Source: Lederbergia lenta NBRC 16444 (GTDB lineage Bacteria > Bacillota > Bacilli > Bacillales > Bacillaceae_C). Taken from it: a stretch of 64,000 nt of DNA. Positions 1-8,717 of the stretch are shown here, piece by piece. A program made the position numbers and the translations under genes. Numbering within the stretch: the first letter of the stretch is position 1; each line of letters opens with the position of its first letter. The notes beneath the pieces are model-generated. The model did not search any database. It was not told the DNA's origin and saw nothing but the letters and a program-made list of their open reading frames with translations. Where the stretch lies: NCBI RefSeq assembly GCF_001591545.1, contig NZ_BCVC01000001.1, positions 1,364,001-1,428,000 of the forward strand. The letters run 5' to 3'.

Positions 1-2
1 GT

Positions 3-41
3 ATTAAAGGTGGAAGCCTTAAAATTGAATATTTGAAATAA
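3..41 (+). CDS. Possible C-terminal end of a gene entering the window
   Basis: Twelve sense codons followed by TAA are open from the window edge. The peptide is too short to identify. It lies 24 bases before the next start codon, so it may be the tail of an upstream gene in the same operon as the methyltransferase. It could equally be chance. Confidence 0.25.
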   Translation: MKGGSLKIEYLK

Positions 42-65
42 GACAACGAAACCAGGGGTTATTTG

Positions 66-875
66 ATGAGTAAATTAATTAACTATTATAATCAATTTGA
101 TGAATGGGGAAGACTTGATAGGGAACCGATTGAATTTCAAGTAAATTGGCATTATATAAAAAAATACATGCCAAGAATAGGGTGTGTGCTAGATAATGGA
201 GCGGGACCTGGAAAATATTCTATGCAGCTTGCTAAAGAAGGCTATAAAGTAACGTTAACAGATTTAACGCCAAAACTAGTTGAAATTGCAAAAATTAAAG
301 TAATAGAATTTGGTTTAGAGGAACAATTTGAAGGTTTATATGCAGCGGATGCTAGAGAGCTTAAAATGATTAAAGATGAACAGTTTGACGGAGCGTTGAT
401 GTTAGGGCCAATGTATCATTTACAGGTAGAGCAAGATCGTATTAAAGCAGTTAAAGAATTGTATAGAGTTACAAAAAAGAATGGAATTGTATTTGTTGCC
501 TTTATGCCAAGAGTTAGACATATCTTTACATCACTTCTATCTCCCGAAAATTGGAAGCCAAATGATAATATGGATAACATTATCCAATTTGCCAAATCAG
601 GTTGTTTTAATCATGCAGATGAAGGTCGTTTCACAAATGCGTACTATTTTAATATTGAAGATATTAATCCGTTTATGGAAACACAAGGATTTGAAAGTCT
701 CCAATTAATAAGTTCAAATGTAGGATCTATATTAAACAATGATAGCTGGAATTACTGGAGAGAAAAAGGCGAACAAGAAATAGAAAAAATAATAGATTTA
801 ATAAAAGAAAAAGCCACAGATCCCTATGTCCTTGGAATGTCGTCACACTTACTTTATATTGGAAGGAAAAAGTAA
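66..875 (+). CDS. Class I SAM-dependent methyltransferase
   Basis: A soluble 269-residue protein with the class I methyltransferase fold. Motif I reads VLDNGAGPGKYSMQLA near residues 41-56, and an acidic strand (TLTDLTP) follows about 20 residues later. LMLGPMYHL near residue 115 corresponds to motif IV, so SAM binding is well supported. The acceptor is unknown; small-molecule methyltransferases of this kind are common in Bacillus accessory regions. A TTG stands one codon upstream, but the AGGGG at 54-58 sits seven bases before ATG 66, so ATG 66 is preferred. There is no obvious operon partner downstream, where about 370 bases are gene-free. Confidence 0.8.
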   Translation: MSKLINYYNQFDEWGRLDREPIEFQVNWHYIKKYMPRIGCVLDNGAGPGKYSMQLAKEGYKVTLTDLTPKLVEIAKIKVIEFGLEEQFEGLYAADARELKMIKDEQFDGALMLGPMYHLQVEQDRIKAVKELYRVTKKNGIVFVAFMPRVRHIFTSLLSPENWKPNDNMDNIIQFAKSGCFNHADEGRFTNAYYFNIEDINPFMETQGFESLQLISSNVGSILNNDSWNYWREKGEQEIEKIIDLIKEKATDPYVLGMSSHLLYIGRKK

Positions 876-1074
876 ATATAATAGCAGGGACGATTCTACT
901 TCATTTTCCCTATTTAGGGAAGGGAACCACACCTTCTAGAAATTGGTTATCTCCAGTATTTACAAATATAATTTCTGGTTTACAGGATTAACTAGGCTTT
1001 AAAAATCTTTTCTTTATTTAAAAGTGTTGTTATAATTGTTAAATCAGTGTGTGTGGGGGGATATTGGTTTCGTT

Positions 1075-1215
1075 TTACTGGACCAAAAATATATGTCGCA
1101 TGATACGTCTACCATCTGAAATTTTAATTCCACAAATAATTTCTTCAAACCGATTGGTTTTATAAAAATCAATCGGTTTTTCTATACCATGACGTTGTAT
1201 TTTCAGCCCTTTTTT
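1075..1215 (-). pseudogene. Possible decayed gene remnant (minus strand)
   Basis: The minus strand has a 46-codon open stretch ending in TAA. Its composition is protein-like, with FYKTNRFEE followed by GIKISDG, a pattern seen near the ends of small-molecule-modifying enzymes. There is no start codon or ribosome site, and an in-frame stop closes it upstream. It may be a 3' fragment of a lost gene. The rest of the 876-1256 gap holds only the hairpin at 1147-1183. This is weak evidence and chance is possible. Confidence 0.2.
1147..1183 (+). terminator. Rho-independent terminator-like hairpin
   Basis: AAACCGATTG (1147-1156) pairs with CAATCGGTTT (1170-1179) and is followed by a T-rich stretch. 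No intact plus-strand gene ends just before it, so it may have served a lost gene. It also insulates the downstream pair of membrane genes. Confidence 0.55.
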
Positions 1216-1256
1216 CTAATGGGGCTTTAATTTCTCTACCCAAAGGAGTGTCCCTT

Positions 1257-2195
1257 GTGAAAAATACTTTGCTAAGTTTATCTGGTGTTATAGTGATTGC
1301 TTTAATTATTGCTACAGTAATTTATGAACGAAGTTCCAATGAAGTCACATATCCGCACCTAGTACAGCTAAATAATGTACTGGATAAACAAAAATCACAA
1401 AATGAACCAGAACGGCCACAGTCGGAACAGCTACACCCGATTAATATGAATGATACCATTTCCTACACTTTGCAAAATAACGAGCTAAACATCACGTATA
1501 ATAAGGGAAAAGATTGGATTAAGGCTCCAATTACAAAGGATCAATTATTTGCAGGCGAATATAACGGGGATAAACAGGAACTGATTGAAAATAGCTATAT
1601 TCTTACAGAGGATCGAGCTGCATTTTTATATTTGAATGAAGAGAGGATTTTATTAACGTATTCCCTTGATCAAGGGAATACGTGGGAAGAGGCAGTGGTT
1701 ACAGAACCATTTCCATCCATGCGTTTTAGAAAAGTAGATTTTCTAACTGATCATTTTGGATATGCCATTATTACTGGTGACCGAACCATGTCACAGGAGT
1801 CTTCCCATGTTTTTTTAACACAGGATGGTGGATTGAGTTGGAACGAAACAAATACCTCAGGGGTAACGAGATTAATTTCAGATGGTGGATTTTTAGATGA
1901 ATCAACTGGTTTTTTGTCCTTTGGAACAATTAATCCTGAGAAGCCGGATCTATATGTAACCCAAGATGCCGGAAGTACTTGGAGTGAAGCAACTATTATT
2001 CTTCCAGAAAATTATAATGAGATCTTTGTTTCTGCAGAAATTCCAGAAAAAGAGGGAAACCATTTAGCAATTTTAGTTAATCAAGGTCCTAACGGTGACT
2101 ATGAAGGTGGAAAAGTGAAAGGTAAATTTATTTCAAAAGACAACGGTACAACATGGGAGTTTTTAAAGGAGGTACAGCCAAATGAAACAGAGTAG
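1257..2195 (+). CDS. Membrane-anchored Asp-box (BNR/YCF48-like) repeat protein
   Basis: The protein starts with one hydrophobic segment (about residues 4-22), likely an uncleaved anchor or signal. The rest is extracytoplasmic and carries at least four Asp-box motifs of the S/T-x-D-x-G-x-T/S-W type: SLDQGNTW, TQDGGLSW, TQDAGSTW and SKDNGTTW. These mark a beta-propeller like the sialidase/YCF48 superfamily, but no catalytic sialidase residues can be assigned. A GTG at 1248 is in frame, but it overlaps the AAAGGAG at 1242-1248, so GTG 1257 is the likelier start. The 3' end overlaps the next gene by 14 bases, which implies translational coupling and a joint role. The function is unknown. Confidence 0.65.
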   Translation: MKNTLLSLSGVIVIALIIATVIYERSSNEVTYPHLVQLNNVLDKQKSQNEPERPQSEQLHPINMNDTISYTLQNNELNITYNKGKDWIKAPITKDQLFAGEYNGDKQELIENSYILTEDRAAFLYLNEERILLTYSLDQGNTWEEAVVTEPFPSMRFRKVDFLTDHFGYAIITGDRTMSQESSHVFLTQDGGLSWNETNTSGVTRLISDGGFLDESTGFLSFGTINPEKPDLYVTQDAGSTWSEATIILPENYNEIFVSAEIPEKEGNHLAILVNQGPNGDYEGGKVKGKFISKDNGTTWEFLKEVQPNETE

Positions 2196-3045
2196 CTATA
2201 AACTAACTAAAATAATTGGCTGTATTCTATTCTTTTTAGCAATGGGATCTTTTGGTTTACAAATGGGATATTTATTCATCCATGAAAGATTCCAGGTAGA
2301 GTACATTGACAATCGGTTATTTTACATAATAAATATTTTCTGTGTTATTTGTTTATTACTAGCAGTCTTGGCCTTGATTAGATTGACTAAACACTTTAAA
2401 TTAATTGGTTCAGGTATTGTAGTTGTGTTTATTACTGTTCAAGTTGTAATGCTTATTGCCAGTCACCAGGAAATCAGAAACAAAACAAGTATATCGCCTG
2501 ATTCGAAGCATGTCTTATCTATAAAAGAAAATCTAGCAACCGGAGATGCTATGTACTATAGATCATATTATGGTATTTTAGCTCGTCCAAAAGAGAAATT
2601 ACCACTTAATGCAATTGGTGAATTTAAAGTGAAATGGTTAGCTAATGATGTTGCAGCTGTTACATATAAAGCAGTCGATAATACTATTCAGCAATACATT
2701 GGTACCTATGGAGACCGTAGTAGTGGCGGCTCTTATTATAATGTGGGCCCAGAAATCCAAGGAATATGGCAAAGTAATAACATGGAGGTGTTAAGTGACA
2801 CAGAAGGGATTACTGTGACTGAAAATGCTGTAAGTGAGTTATTTGAATGGGAGAATATTCATCAATTCGGTACGCTTGCTGTTGTTTTAAAGAAAAATAA
2901 CGAAGCCATTTGGACGATATCATTAAATGAAAATTTTGAGATTGATTCAGCGAATGCTGGACCTCCTGTTGGAAGTATAAGTTTATATAAAGCGACATTG
3001 GAAAATAATCAGCCAAAAACACTGCATTATAAAGATTCTAAATAG
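2182..3045 (+). CDS. Membrane protein with three N-terminal TM segments, unknown function
   Basis: A 287-residue protein with hydrophobic segments near residues 9-31, 44-66 and 74-95, followed by a soluble domain of about 190 residues, probably outside the cell. No family is recognised. AAAGGAGG at 2165-2172 lies inside the previous gene nine bases before the ATG, and the two reading frames overlap by 14 bases. This protein and the Asp-box protein are therefore almost certainly made together and may form a surface complex. There is no catalytic motif I can name. Confidence 0.6.
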   Translation: MKQSSYKLTKIIGCILFFLAMGSFGLQMGYLFIHERFQVEYIDNRLFYIINIFCVICLLLAVLALIRLTKHFKLIGSGIVVVFITVQVVMLIASHQEIRNKTSISPDSKHVLSIKENLATGDAMYYRSYYGILARPKEKLPLNAIGEFKVKWLANDVAAVTYKAVDNTIQQYIGTYGDRSSGGSYYNVGPEIQGIWQSNNMEVLSDTEGITVTENAVSELFEWENIHQFGTLAVVLKKNNEAIWTISLNENFEIDSANAGPPVGSISLYKATLENNQPKTLHYKDSK

Positions 3046-3164
3046 AGTATTTCGATAAAGACTAATAGCATTCTATTTATGTAGTATTAGTTAAAAATCC
3101 TAGATATATATTGAGAAATAATATAGTTAAAAGATGTTACTGATTTATAACTCCCATGGCTTCG

Positions 3165-3261
3165 GAAAGAGTTTGCCGATGGAAATCTTATAGCAGTTTA
3201 GTATTCTGTTGGTGGTCATGAATTCTGGATAACCCAAAATACAATTATGATATTAAAGTAA
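3165..3261 (+). pseudogene. Possible coding remnant
   Basis: A short protein-like stretch (EFADGNLIAV, one stop codon, then YSVGGHEFWITQ to TAA) lies between two genes without a start or ribosome site. It looks like the tail of a decayed gene. No family assignment is possible. Confidence 0.2.
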
Positions 3262-3291
3262 GGAAAAACTTTTTGCAGAGGAGACAAAACA

Positions 3292-3732
3292 ATGGAAATA
3301 TATCAAGCTTCAATTGAAGATTTAGATGGAGTATCAAATTTATTTAATCTGTATCGGATGTTTTATCAACAACCATCTGATTTAGAAGGCGCTAATATAT
3401 ACATAAAAAAACGGATAGAAAGCAAAGAATCTGTAATATTTGTTGCAGTAGACAATCAAAAGTATGTAGGATTTACTCAACTTTATCCAACATTTTCATC
3501 CATATCTATGAAAAGAGCTTGGATATTAAATGACTTATATGTAGATACACAAGCAAGAAAACATGGAGTAGGAAAACTGCTCTTACAAAAAGCAAAAGAT
3601 TACGCTACTGAAACAGGCGCCAATAGTATTAGTTTAAGTACAGCATTAGATAATCTTTCTGCCCAAAGGCTATATGAAAAAAATGGATTTATGAAGGATA
3701 TACAATTTCATCATTATGAGTTGAGTCTTTAA
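3292..3732 (+). CDS. GNAT family N-acetyltransferase
   Basis: A single-domain 146-residue GNAT protein that would use acetyl-CoA to acetylate an amine. The acetyl-CoA loop is visible as the strand ILNDLYVD followed by QARKHGVGKLLLQKA (about residues 80-103), the R/Q-x-x-G-x-G/A type signature. The C-terminal RLYEKNGF is the usual last helix and strand. GAGGAGA about eight bases upstream supports the ATG. It stands alone between gene-poor stretches. The substrate cannot be told from sequence. Confidence 0.8.
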   Translation: MEIYQASIEDLDGVSNLFNLYRMFYQQPSDLEGANIYIKKRIESKESVIFVAVDNQKYVGFTQLYPTFSSISMKRAWILNDLYVDTQARKHGVGKLLLQKAKDYATETGANSISLSTALDNLSAQRLYEKNGFMKDIQFHHYELSL

Positions 3733-3921
3733 TAATTTCAGGAAATCAAATGAAATATAGGATTACTCCGTGTTGCTTGCTACTTTATTTATATTTAACT
3801 CATGGAAATAGGCGGAGTTGAAAATACACTAGAAGAAACTTATAGATCAGTAGATATTTTAGCTGAAATTATCGCGGAGGTAATGTGAAGTGGCAACTAA
3901 TTTAACTTATTAAGAAATATT

Positions 3922-3972
3922 AACAATGAGCAGCTGAATGAAAACAATTCATTCAGCTGCTCATTGTTTTTA
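3922..3972. terminator. Strong terminator at the end of the lysine permease gene
   Basis: A perfect 19-bp stem (3922-3940 with 3950-3968) encloses a nine-base loop. It begins two bases after the permease stop codon on the minus strand. T-rich flanks occur on both sides, so it probably ends transcription of the permease and shields the plus-strand side. Confidence 0.8.
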
Positions 3973-5409
3973 ATTAAAATCACAGTGTTTTAATGGGATT
4001 AACTTTGTTTTGTGTTTTACTTTATAGACTAGCCAAACGATAAGAAAAAGTGGTAAGCCGATATATGAAACAAATAGATTATTCCAATCGAACTCGCCGT
4101 CAACAAATGATTGAAAGTTTTGGCCTAAAATAATGAAGATACATAAAATCAAAGCTAATAAAGGACCAAAAGGAAACCATTTTGCACGGTATGGAAGCTT
4201 ATTTATATCACCGCCTTGAGCGATATAAGCTCTTCGGAAGCGATAATGACTAATTGCAATGCCTAACCACGTAACAAATCCTGCCATTCCAGATGCATTT
4301 AGCAACCAAATATATACGACACCATCTCCGAAGAAAGTAGATAAGAATGCAAGGGAACCAACTAGCGTTGTTACAATTAAAGCATTAACTGGCACACCTC
4401 TTTTATCCAATTTACCTAAGAATTTTGGCGCTTTTCCGTCGCGTGCTAAGTCCCAAAGCATCCGAGTCGAGGCATACATACCAGAGTTACCCGCAGATAA
4501 TACAGCGGTTAAAATGATCGCGTTCATAACAGATGCAGCAAAAGCAAATCCTGCTCGCTCAAAAACGAGTGTGAACGGGCTGACGGAAATCGACTCACTT
4601 AATAAACGTTCATCCGTATACGGTAAGACCATTCCAATAACAAAAATCGCTAAAATATAAAAAAGTAGGATTCGCCAAAATACAGAGTTAATCGCTTTCG
4701 GGATTGTTTTTTCTGGATTTTCTGTCTCACCTGCGGCAACTCCAAGTAATTCTGTACCTTGGAAGGAGAAGCCTGCGGCCATGAAAACTCCAAGGATTGC
4801 AAAGAAACCACCATTAAACGGTGCGTCATCAATCGTAAAATTCGAAAAACCGATTTTTTCCCCACCCATAATACCCAAAATCATTAAAAATCCAGTAATA
4901 ATAAAGATAATAACCGTTACAACTTTAATTAGTGAGAACCAAAATTCAGCTTCTCCAAAGCCTTTAACAGACAAATAATTGAAGCCAAACATAATAAATA
5001 GTGCTAATGCACTCCATATGAACGAAGGGCTATCAGGGAACCAGAATTTCATAATCAACACGACTGCAGCAAGTTCAGCAGCAATCGTAATTGCCCAGTT
5101 ATACCAATAATTCCACCCGATAGCAAAACCAAATGCCGGGTCAACGAATTTCGTAGCATACTCCTTAAATGAACCAGCTACAGGCATATACGCAGCCATT
5201 TCTGCTAGGCTTGTCATTAAGAAGTAAACCATAATACCAACAGCTGCATAGGCAAGCAAGGCTCCTCCTGGGCCCGCTGTATGAATCGCTCCTCCACTTG
5301 CTAAGAATATTCCTGTTCCAATTGATCCCCCAAGAGAAATCATCGTCAAGTGGCGGGCTTTCAGTTTTCTTTTTAATTGAGTTGGATTGGAAGATGTTGT
5401 AGTAGCCAA
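3970..5409 (-). CDS. lysP: Lysine-specific permease (APC family)
   Basis: A 479-residue amino-acid permease with about twelve membrane segments. The N-terminal LGGSIGTGIFLASG is the substrate/backbone-binding TM1 motif of the APC superfamily, and GVAAGETENPEKTIPKA is the conserved amino-acid-permease loop near residue 225. Family resemblance alone would leave the substrate open among basic amino acids. The leader, however, carries a lysine riboswitch with its own terminator (5457-5698), so lysine uptake repressed by lysine is the best reading. The ATG at 5409 follows an AAAGGAG site. The gene is monocistronic, ended by the strong hairpin at 3922-3968. Confidence 0.88.
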   Translation of the reverse strand: MATTTSSNPTQLKRKLKARHLTMISLGGSIGTGIFLASGGAIHTAGPGGALLAYAAVGIMVYFLMTSLAEMAAYMPVAGSFKEYATKFVDPAFGFAIGWNYWYNWAITIAAELAAVVLIMKFWFPDSPSFIWSALALFIMFGFNYLSVKGFGEAEFWFSLIKVVTVIIFIITGFLMILGIMGGEKIGFSNFTIDDAPFNGGFFAILGVFMAAGFSFQGTELLGVAAGETENPEKTIPKAINSVFWRILLFYILAIFVIGMVLPYTDERLLSESISVSPFTLVFERAGFAFAASVMNAIILTAVLSAGNSGMYASTRMLWDLARDGKAPKFLGKLDKRGVPVNALIVTTLVGSLAFLSTFFGDGVVYIWLLNASGMAGFVTWLGIAISHYRFRRAYIAQGGDINKLPYRAKWFPFGPLLALILCIFIILGQNFQSFVDGEFDWNNLFVSYIGLPLFLIVWLVYKVKHKTKLIPLKHCDFN

Positions 5410-5456
5410 AGTTGTACACTCCTTTTGATAATAGAAGGCTTAAACATTTTTCAGAC

Positions 5457-5495
5457 AAATAAAAACAGCCAATCGAAAAAGATCGACGGCTGTTT
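5457..5495 (-). terminator. Riboswitch expression-platform terminator
   Basis: On the minus strand AAACAGCC (complement of 5488-5495) pairs with GGCTGTTT (complement of 5463-5470), an inner TCGA pair extends the stem, and a run of T follows. It lies between the lysine aptamer and the permease start. It therefore fits the OFF structure of a transcription-attenuating L box. Confidence 0.8.
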
Positions 5496-5514
5496 GATAA
5501 GTCGTTTAATCCTT

Positions 5515-5698
5515 CCGAAGATAGCCCTCCACGTCATATAACATAACGTGACAGTAATGTTCCTGTTCGAATACATCACCAGCATAGATACACAATGATA
5601 GATCCATGCTTCGGCAGCTTATCCTTTCAAACGAGGTCATCAATTTCATTGCATCTCACCCGTTCTACTCTTAAAAGCCGCAGCCTCTATCCCATCGG
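5515..5698 (-). promoter_or_regulatory. Lysine riboswitch (L box) aptamer
   Basis: Read on the minus strand, the leader shows the L-box landmarks in order. They are GATAGAGGCTGCG in the P1/P2 region, AAGAGTAG, GAAAGGATAAGCTGCCGAAGC, the CTGGTGATG segment, and finally GGAGGGCTATC. The 5' CCGA...GATAG and the 3' CTATC..CGG pair to close P1. The spacing and the strictly conserved boxes match known Bacillus lysine riboswitches. High lysine would stabilise P1 and let the downstream terminator form, shutting off the permease. Confidence 0.9.
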
Positions 5699-5727
5699 TG
5701 AATGGGAATATAAAATTAACATTAGAA

Positions 5728-5755
5728 GTATAACAAATTGTAGTTCTGGATTCAA
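5728..5755 (-). promoter_or_regulatory. Sigma-A promoter of the lysine permease leader
   Basis: On the minus strand TTGAAT (5755-5750) and TATACT (5733-5728) are 17 bases apart, close to consensus. Transcription would start near 5721, about 20 bases before the riboswitch P1 stem. Confidence 0.7.
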
Positions 5756-6079
5756 TGGTTAACTTTGGTTCTTTCATCAGAGTGAATGATATAGCGATAA
5801 CAATGTAGAGAAAACAAAGAAGTAATTTGATCCTTGCATACCAGGATCTGAAGATTCGCTGTGTTGGATAGTTAGAAAATGTGTTGCGAGCTGGATTGTA
5901 ATAGAGAGGTATTTATTTTTTCATAGCGAATAATGAAGGTAGAAAGAAATTATTCAAACATAATCATGAGTAAGTAGTTGTTTTAATGGATAATAGATGC
6001 CAAGCAAGGTACATATCATTGGCTGCAATAGATATTTTTCCTAAATAAGATAAATAAAATGATAGAAGGGATTTTTTTT
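5756..6079. other. Gene-free stretch
   Basis: I see no open frame, hairpin or conserved element here beyond AT-rich sequence upstream of the Nudix gene. It probably holds the plus-strand promoter for that gene, but no convincing hexamer pair stands out. Confidence 0.4.
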
Positions 6080-6538
6080 ATGAGCACACCTAAACATATT
6101 GTTGCTGTATCAGCTTATGTAACTAACAGTAAAAATGAAGTTTTGTTAGTCAAAACTCATTGGCGTTCGGATACATGGGAACTTCCAGGAGGGCAAGTGG
6201 AGGAAGGGGAACCACCAAGTAAAGCAGTGCAAAGAGAATTTTTCGAAGAAACAGGTATTATCATTGATCCAGTAGGAGTTACAGGGGTGTACTATAACAC
6301 GACCAAAGGAATTGTAAGTATCGTCTTTTCTGCGAAATATGTTAGTGGTGAGGTCAAGATTCAACCGGAAGAAATTAAAGAAGCTTGTTTTGTAGAACTA
6401 AATGAAGAAAACATAGACATGTATATCACTCGTCCTCATATGAGATCACGTACTTTAGATGCAATGAGAAAAAAATCTCTTGCTCCTTATGAATCTTGGG
6501 AAGTTGGAACATTTACTTTACTAGAAAGGTTAGAATAA
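6080..6538 (+). CDS. Nudix hydrolase
   Basis: A 152-residue protein with a complete Nudix box. In GGQVEEGEPPSKAVQ followed by REFFEETGI, the G, E and R-E-x-x-E-E-x-G-I positions are all present. It should hydrolyse a nucleoside diphosphate linked to some moiety, using Mg or Mn. An in-frame ATG exists at 6059, but the AGAAGGG at 6064-6070 is nine bases before ATG 6080, so translation should start there. A second, different Nudix gene begins 11 bases after the stop, so the two form an operon. The substrate is unknown. Confidence 0.85.
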   Translation: MSTPKHIVAVSAYVTNSKNEVLLVKTHWRSDTWELPGGQVEEGEPPSKAVQREFFEETGIIIDPVGVTGVYYNTTKGIVSIVFSAKYVSGEVKIQPEEIKEACFVELNEENIDMYITRPHMRSRTLDAMRKKSLAPYESWEVGTFTLLERLE

Positions 6539-6549
6539 AAGGAGATAAA

Positions 6550-7017
6550 ATGGACTACATAAAACATATAAGATCTATCATCGGTCAAGAGAAAATAATC
6601 ATGGTTGTTGCAGGTTCCTTTGTATTTGATAAGGAAAATCGGTTACTTTTACAATGTCGTTCTGATACTGCAAGTTGGGGTCTTCCAGGTGGATTTATGG
6701 AATTAGATGAAACGGTTCATGATACAGCTAGAAGAGAAGTTTATGAAGAAACAGGTCTTCACCTAGGAAAAATGGATTTATTCGGGATTTATTCAGGACC
6801 AAATTATGACAAGACTTTTCCTAACGGAGACGAAGTTTCAATGGTTCAAGTCATATTTACGTGTAATGAATTTTCTGGTGAATTAGTAAAACAAAATGAA
6901 GAGTCGTTAAAAAATAAGTTTTTCTCATTAGACAAACTACCTAATAATCTATTTATAGATCATAAGGTTTTTTTCGCAGATTTCCTGTCACAAAAAGAAA
7001 GGCCGATTATAGGTTAA
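6550..7017 (+). CDS. Nudix hydrolase
   Basis: A 155-residue protein with a perfect Nudix box (GGFMELDETVHDTAR then REVYEETGL). The N-terminal helix DYIKHIRSIIG is typical of a Nudix subfamily frequent in Bacillus. An open frame continues upstream into the preceding gene. However, AAAGGAG at 6538-6544 directs initiation to ATG 6550, so the upstream part is a shadow. It is paired with the Nudix gene just upstream, but the two proteins share little outside the Nudix box and are probably not a recent duplication. Confidence 0.87.
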   Translation: MDYIKHIRSIIGQEKIIMVVAGSFVFDKENRLLLQCRSDTASWGLPGGFMELDETVHDTARREVYEETGLHLGKMDLFGIYSGPNYDKTFPNGDEVSMVQVIFTCNEFSGELVKQNEESLKNKFFSLDKLPNNLFIDHKVFFADFLSQKERPIIG

Positions 7018-7086
7018 TAATTACCACAATCAACTTTCAGATGATTTATTAAGCAGGATGATCAATAAAAAAGAAAGGATTTATTT

Positions 7087-7931
7087 ATGAAAATAAAAGT
7101 ATTGTTAGACACGGATATCGGTGGTGACCTCGATGATGCCTTATGCTTAGCATATCTCCTTAATCAGCCTTCATGTGAATTAGTGGAATAACGACAGGAG
7201 GTGGACAAGTGGAAAATAGAGCGATGGTAGCCGATGCCATTTGTAAGGTCGCAGGTAGAAATATTCCCATTTAAGCTGGAGCTGACAAGCAATTGCTACC
7301 TAGCAATATATATCCAACTCCTGGCGGGGCAGTCAAACTGTCAAATTGGGATCATATAACTCTGATTTTCAAAAATATCAAGCTGTTGATTTTATGCGTA
7401 AGACTATCCGTCAACACCCGCATGAAATTTCGCTTTTAGCCATTGGTCATTTAACGAATATTGAAATGCTATTTCTGATTGATCCGGAAATCCCAAAGCT
7501 AATGAAAGAGCTATATATTATGAGTGGTGTATTTTCAGATAAACTGGAAATTAGTATAGACATGCCCATGGCTAACTGGAATGCATGGTTAGATCCTCAT
7601 GCAGCTGCCATTGTTTATGATTCGAATGTTCCCATTATTAAAACCTTTGGACTGAATGTTACGACTAAACTTGTGCTTCATAGGAAAGAGAAAATAGATC
7701 TTTTTGTACTAAAATCATGAAAGCAGTTGAAAATTTTGGTTCACCATGGTTAGAACAGAACGATATGACCTTTCACGACCTACTAGCTGGCGCTTGCTTA
7801 TTTGAGCCTAAACTTTGTGAATTTCAAAGAGGCTATATTGATGTTGAAGTTAAAAACGTAATTGTGAAATCGCAACTATAGTAAATCGAAAGTCTTTCTT
7901 TGAACATTACTTTTCAATCGTCTGTAGATAG
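7087..7931 (+). pseudogene. Decayed inosine-uridine preferring nucleoside hydrolase
   Basis: The N-terminus [22 protein letters not shown] carries the DTDxGxDDA-type calcium-binding signature of nucleoside hydrolases. The frame then breaks at a TAA after about 37 codons. It resumes in another frame (VADAICKVAGRNIPI, then a stop), continues as the open stretch 7346-7720 (LLAIGHLTNI), and shifts again. It ends with the family-type tail FFEHYFSIV at 7896-7922. At least three frameshifts and a nonsense codon make it inactive. A good AAAGGA site before ATG 7087 shows it was once expressed. The tail runs almost up to the HIT gene's ribosome site. Confidence 0.85.
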
Positions 7932-7981
7932 ATTATTAAATGGATATGCGCAAATGAAAGTTAATTTTTAGGAGGATTTAT

Positions 7982-8311
7982 ATGACAAGCGATTTTTATT
8001 GCGATGAAGTATTAAGTGGTAAAACACCTGTAAAAACAGTAATGGAGACGGAAAATATTTTAGCTTATTATCATACCAGACCTTTCTATCCAGTCCATAT
8101 TGTTGCTATCCCAAAGAAACATATCCCATCTTTATTATCACTGGAAGAAAGTGAAAACGATTTACTACTTGAATTAATGGAGGTAATAAAATTGGTAGCT
8201 CTAAAAGTAACTTCAGAAAATGGGGCGTGTAGAGTAATTACAAACTTAGGTGAATACCAAGAGTCCAAACATCTCCATTGGCATATAGTATCTGGAAAAC
8301 CCTTAAAGTAA
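7982..8311 (+). CDS. HIT (histidine triad) family nucleotide-binding protein
   Basis: A 109-residue protein ending in the triad HLHWHIVSG, matching H-x-H-x-H with a hydrophobic tail. The first half (YYHTRPFYPVHIVAIPKKHI) fits the HINT/HIT core. Such proteins hydrolyse or transfer nucleotides from AMP-linked compounds. The AGGAGG at 7970-7975, seven bases before the ATG, is strong. It has no operon partner other than the dead nucleoside hydrolase upstream. Confidence 0.85.
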   Translation: MTSDFYCDEVLSGKTPVKTVMETENILAYYHTRPFYPVHIVAIPKKHIPSLLSLEESENDLLLELMEVIKLVALKVTSENGACRVITNLGEYQESKHLHWHIVSGKPLK

Positions 8312-8717
8312 GATTTACGAGATTTAATACGTTTGAAGAGGATCTAGATTAGGAATCCAAAGCATATCGAACTTTCGTGGTTAAGTGAAAATAAGTATGG
8401 TTGTGGCAAGTGTGTCTTTAGAATAAAGTTTCTTAAAATTATTCAAATTAATTTTCATTTAATCACATATAAGTAGATTCTATCTTGAATCAAAATAGTA
8501 ATCCGGAGCTAAAAGCATTGTGTTTATTATAGATACGTAGGACAGTTTTAGAATCAGCATAACAAGCGTTTTTATAATAGTAGAGACGCTTGTTTTTTGA
8601 ACATAAAAAATAAAATCGGATGATACATATCTTATCGATTGAATAAAATGATAAAGGATTAACGAATGCGAATATCGAAATCATTACTAAACACTACTTG
8701 TCAGCGAGAGGATGTGC
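8312..8717. other. Gene-poor stretch with one terminator
   Basis: No open frame longer than about 60 codons looks genuine here. A terminator hairpin lies at 8562-8598 with no intact gene directly before it, which suggests decayed coding sequence between the HIT gene and the hairpin. Confidence 0.4.
8562..8598 (+). terminator. Rho-independent terminator
   Basis: ACAAGCGT (8562-8569) pairs with ACGCTTGT (8586-8593) and runs into six T. It would end transcripts coming from the HIT gene 250 bases upstream. Confidence 0.7.

Noticed and set aside
3802-3888. A 28-codon ORF (MEIGGVENTLEETYRS...) between GNAT and permease
   Set aside because: It has no ribosome site and is too short to identify. It could be a gene fragment, but there is no independent support.
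4259-4978. Plus-strand open frames inside the lysine permease
   Set aside because: They are antisense to a well-supported permease gene and lack ribosome sites and family signals.
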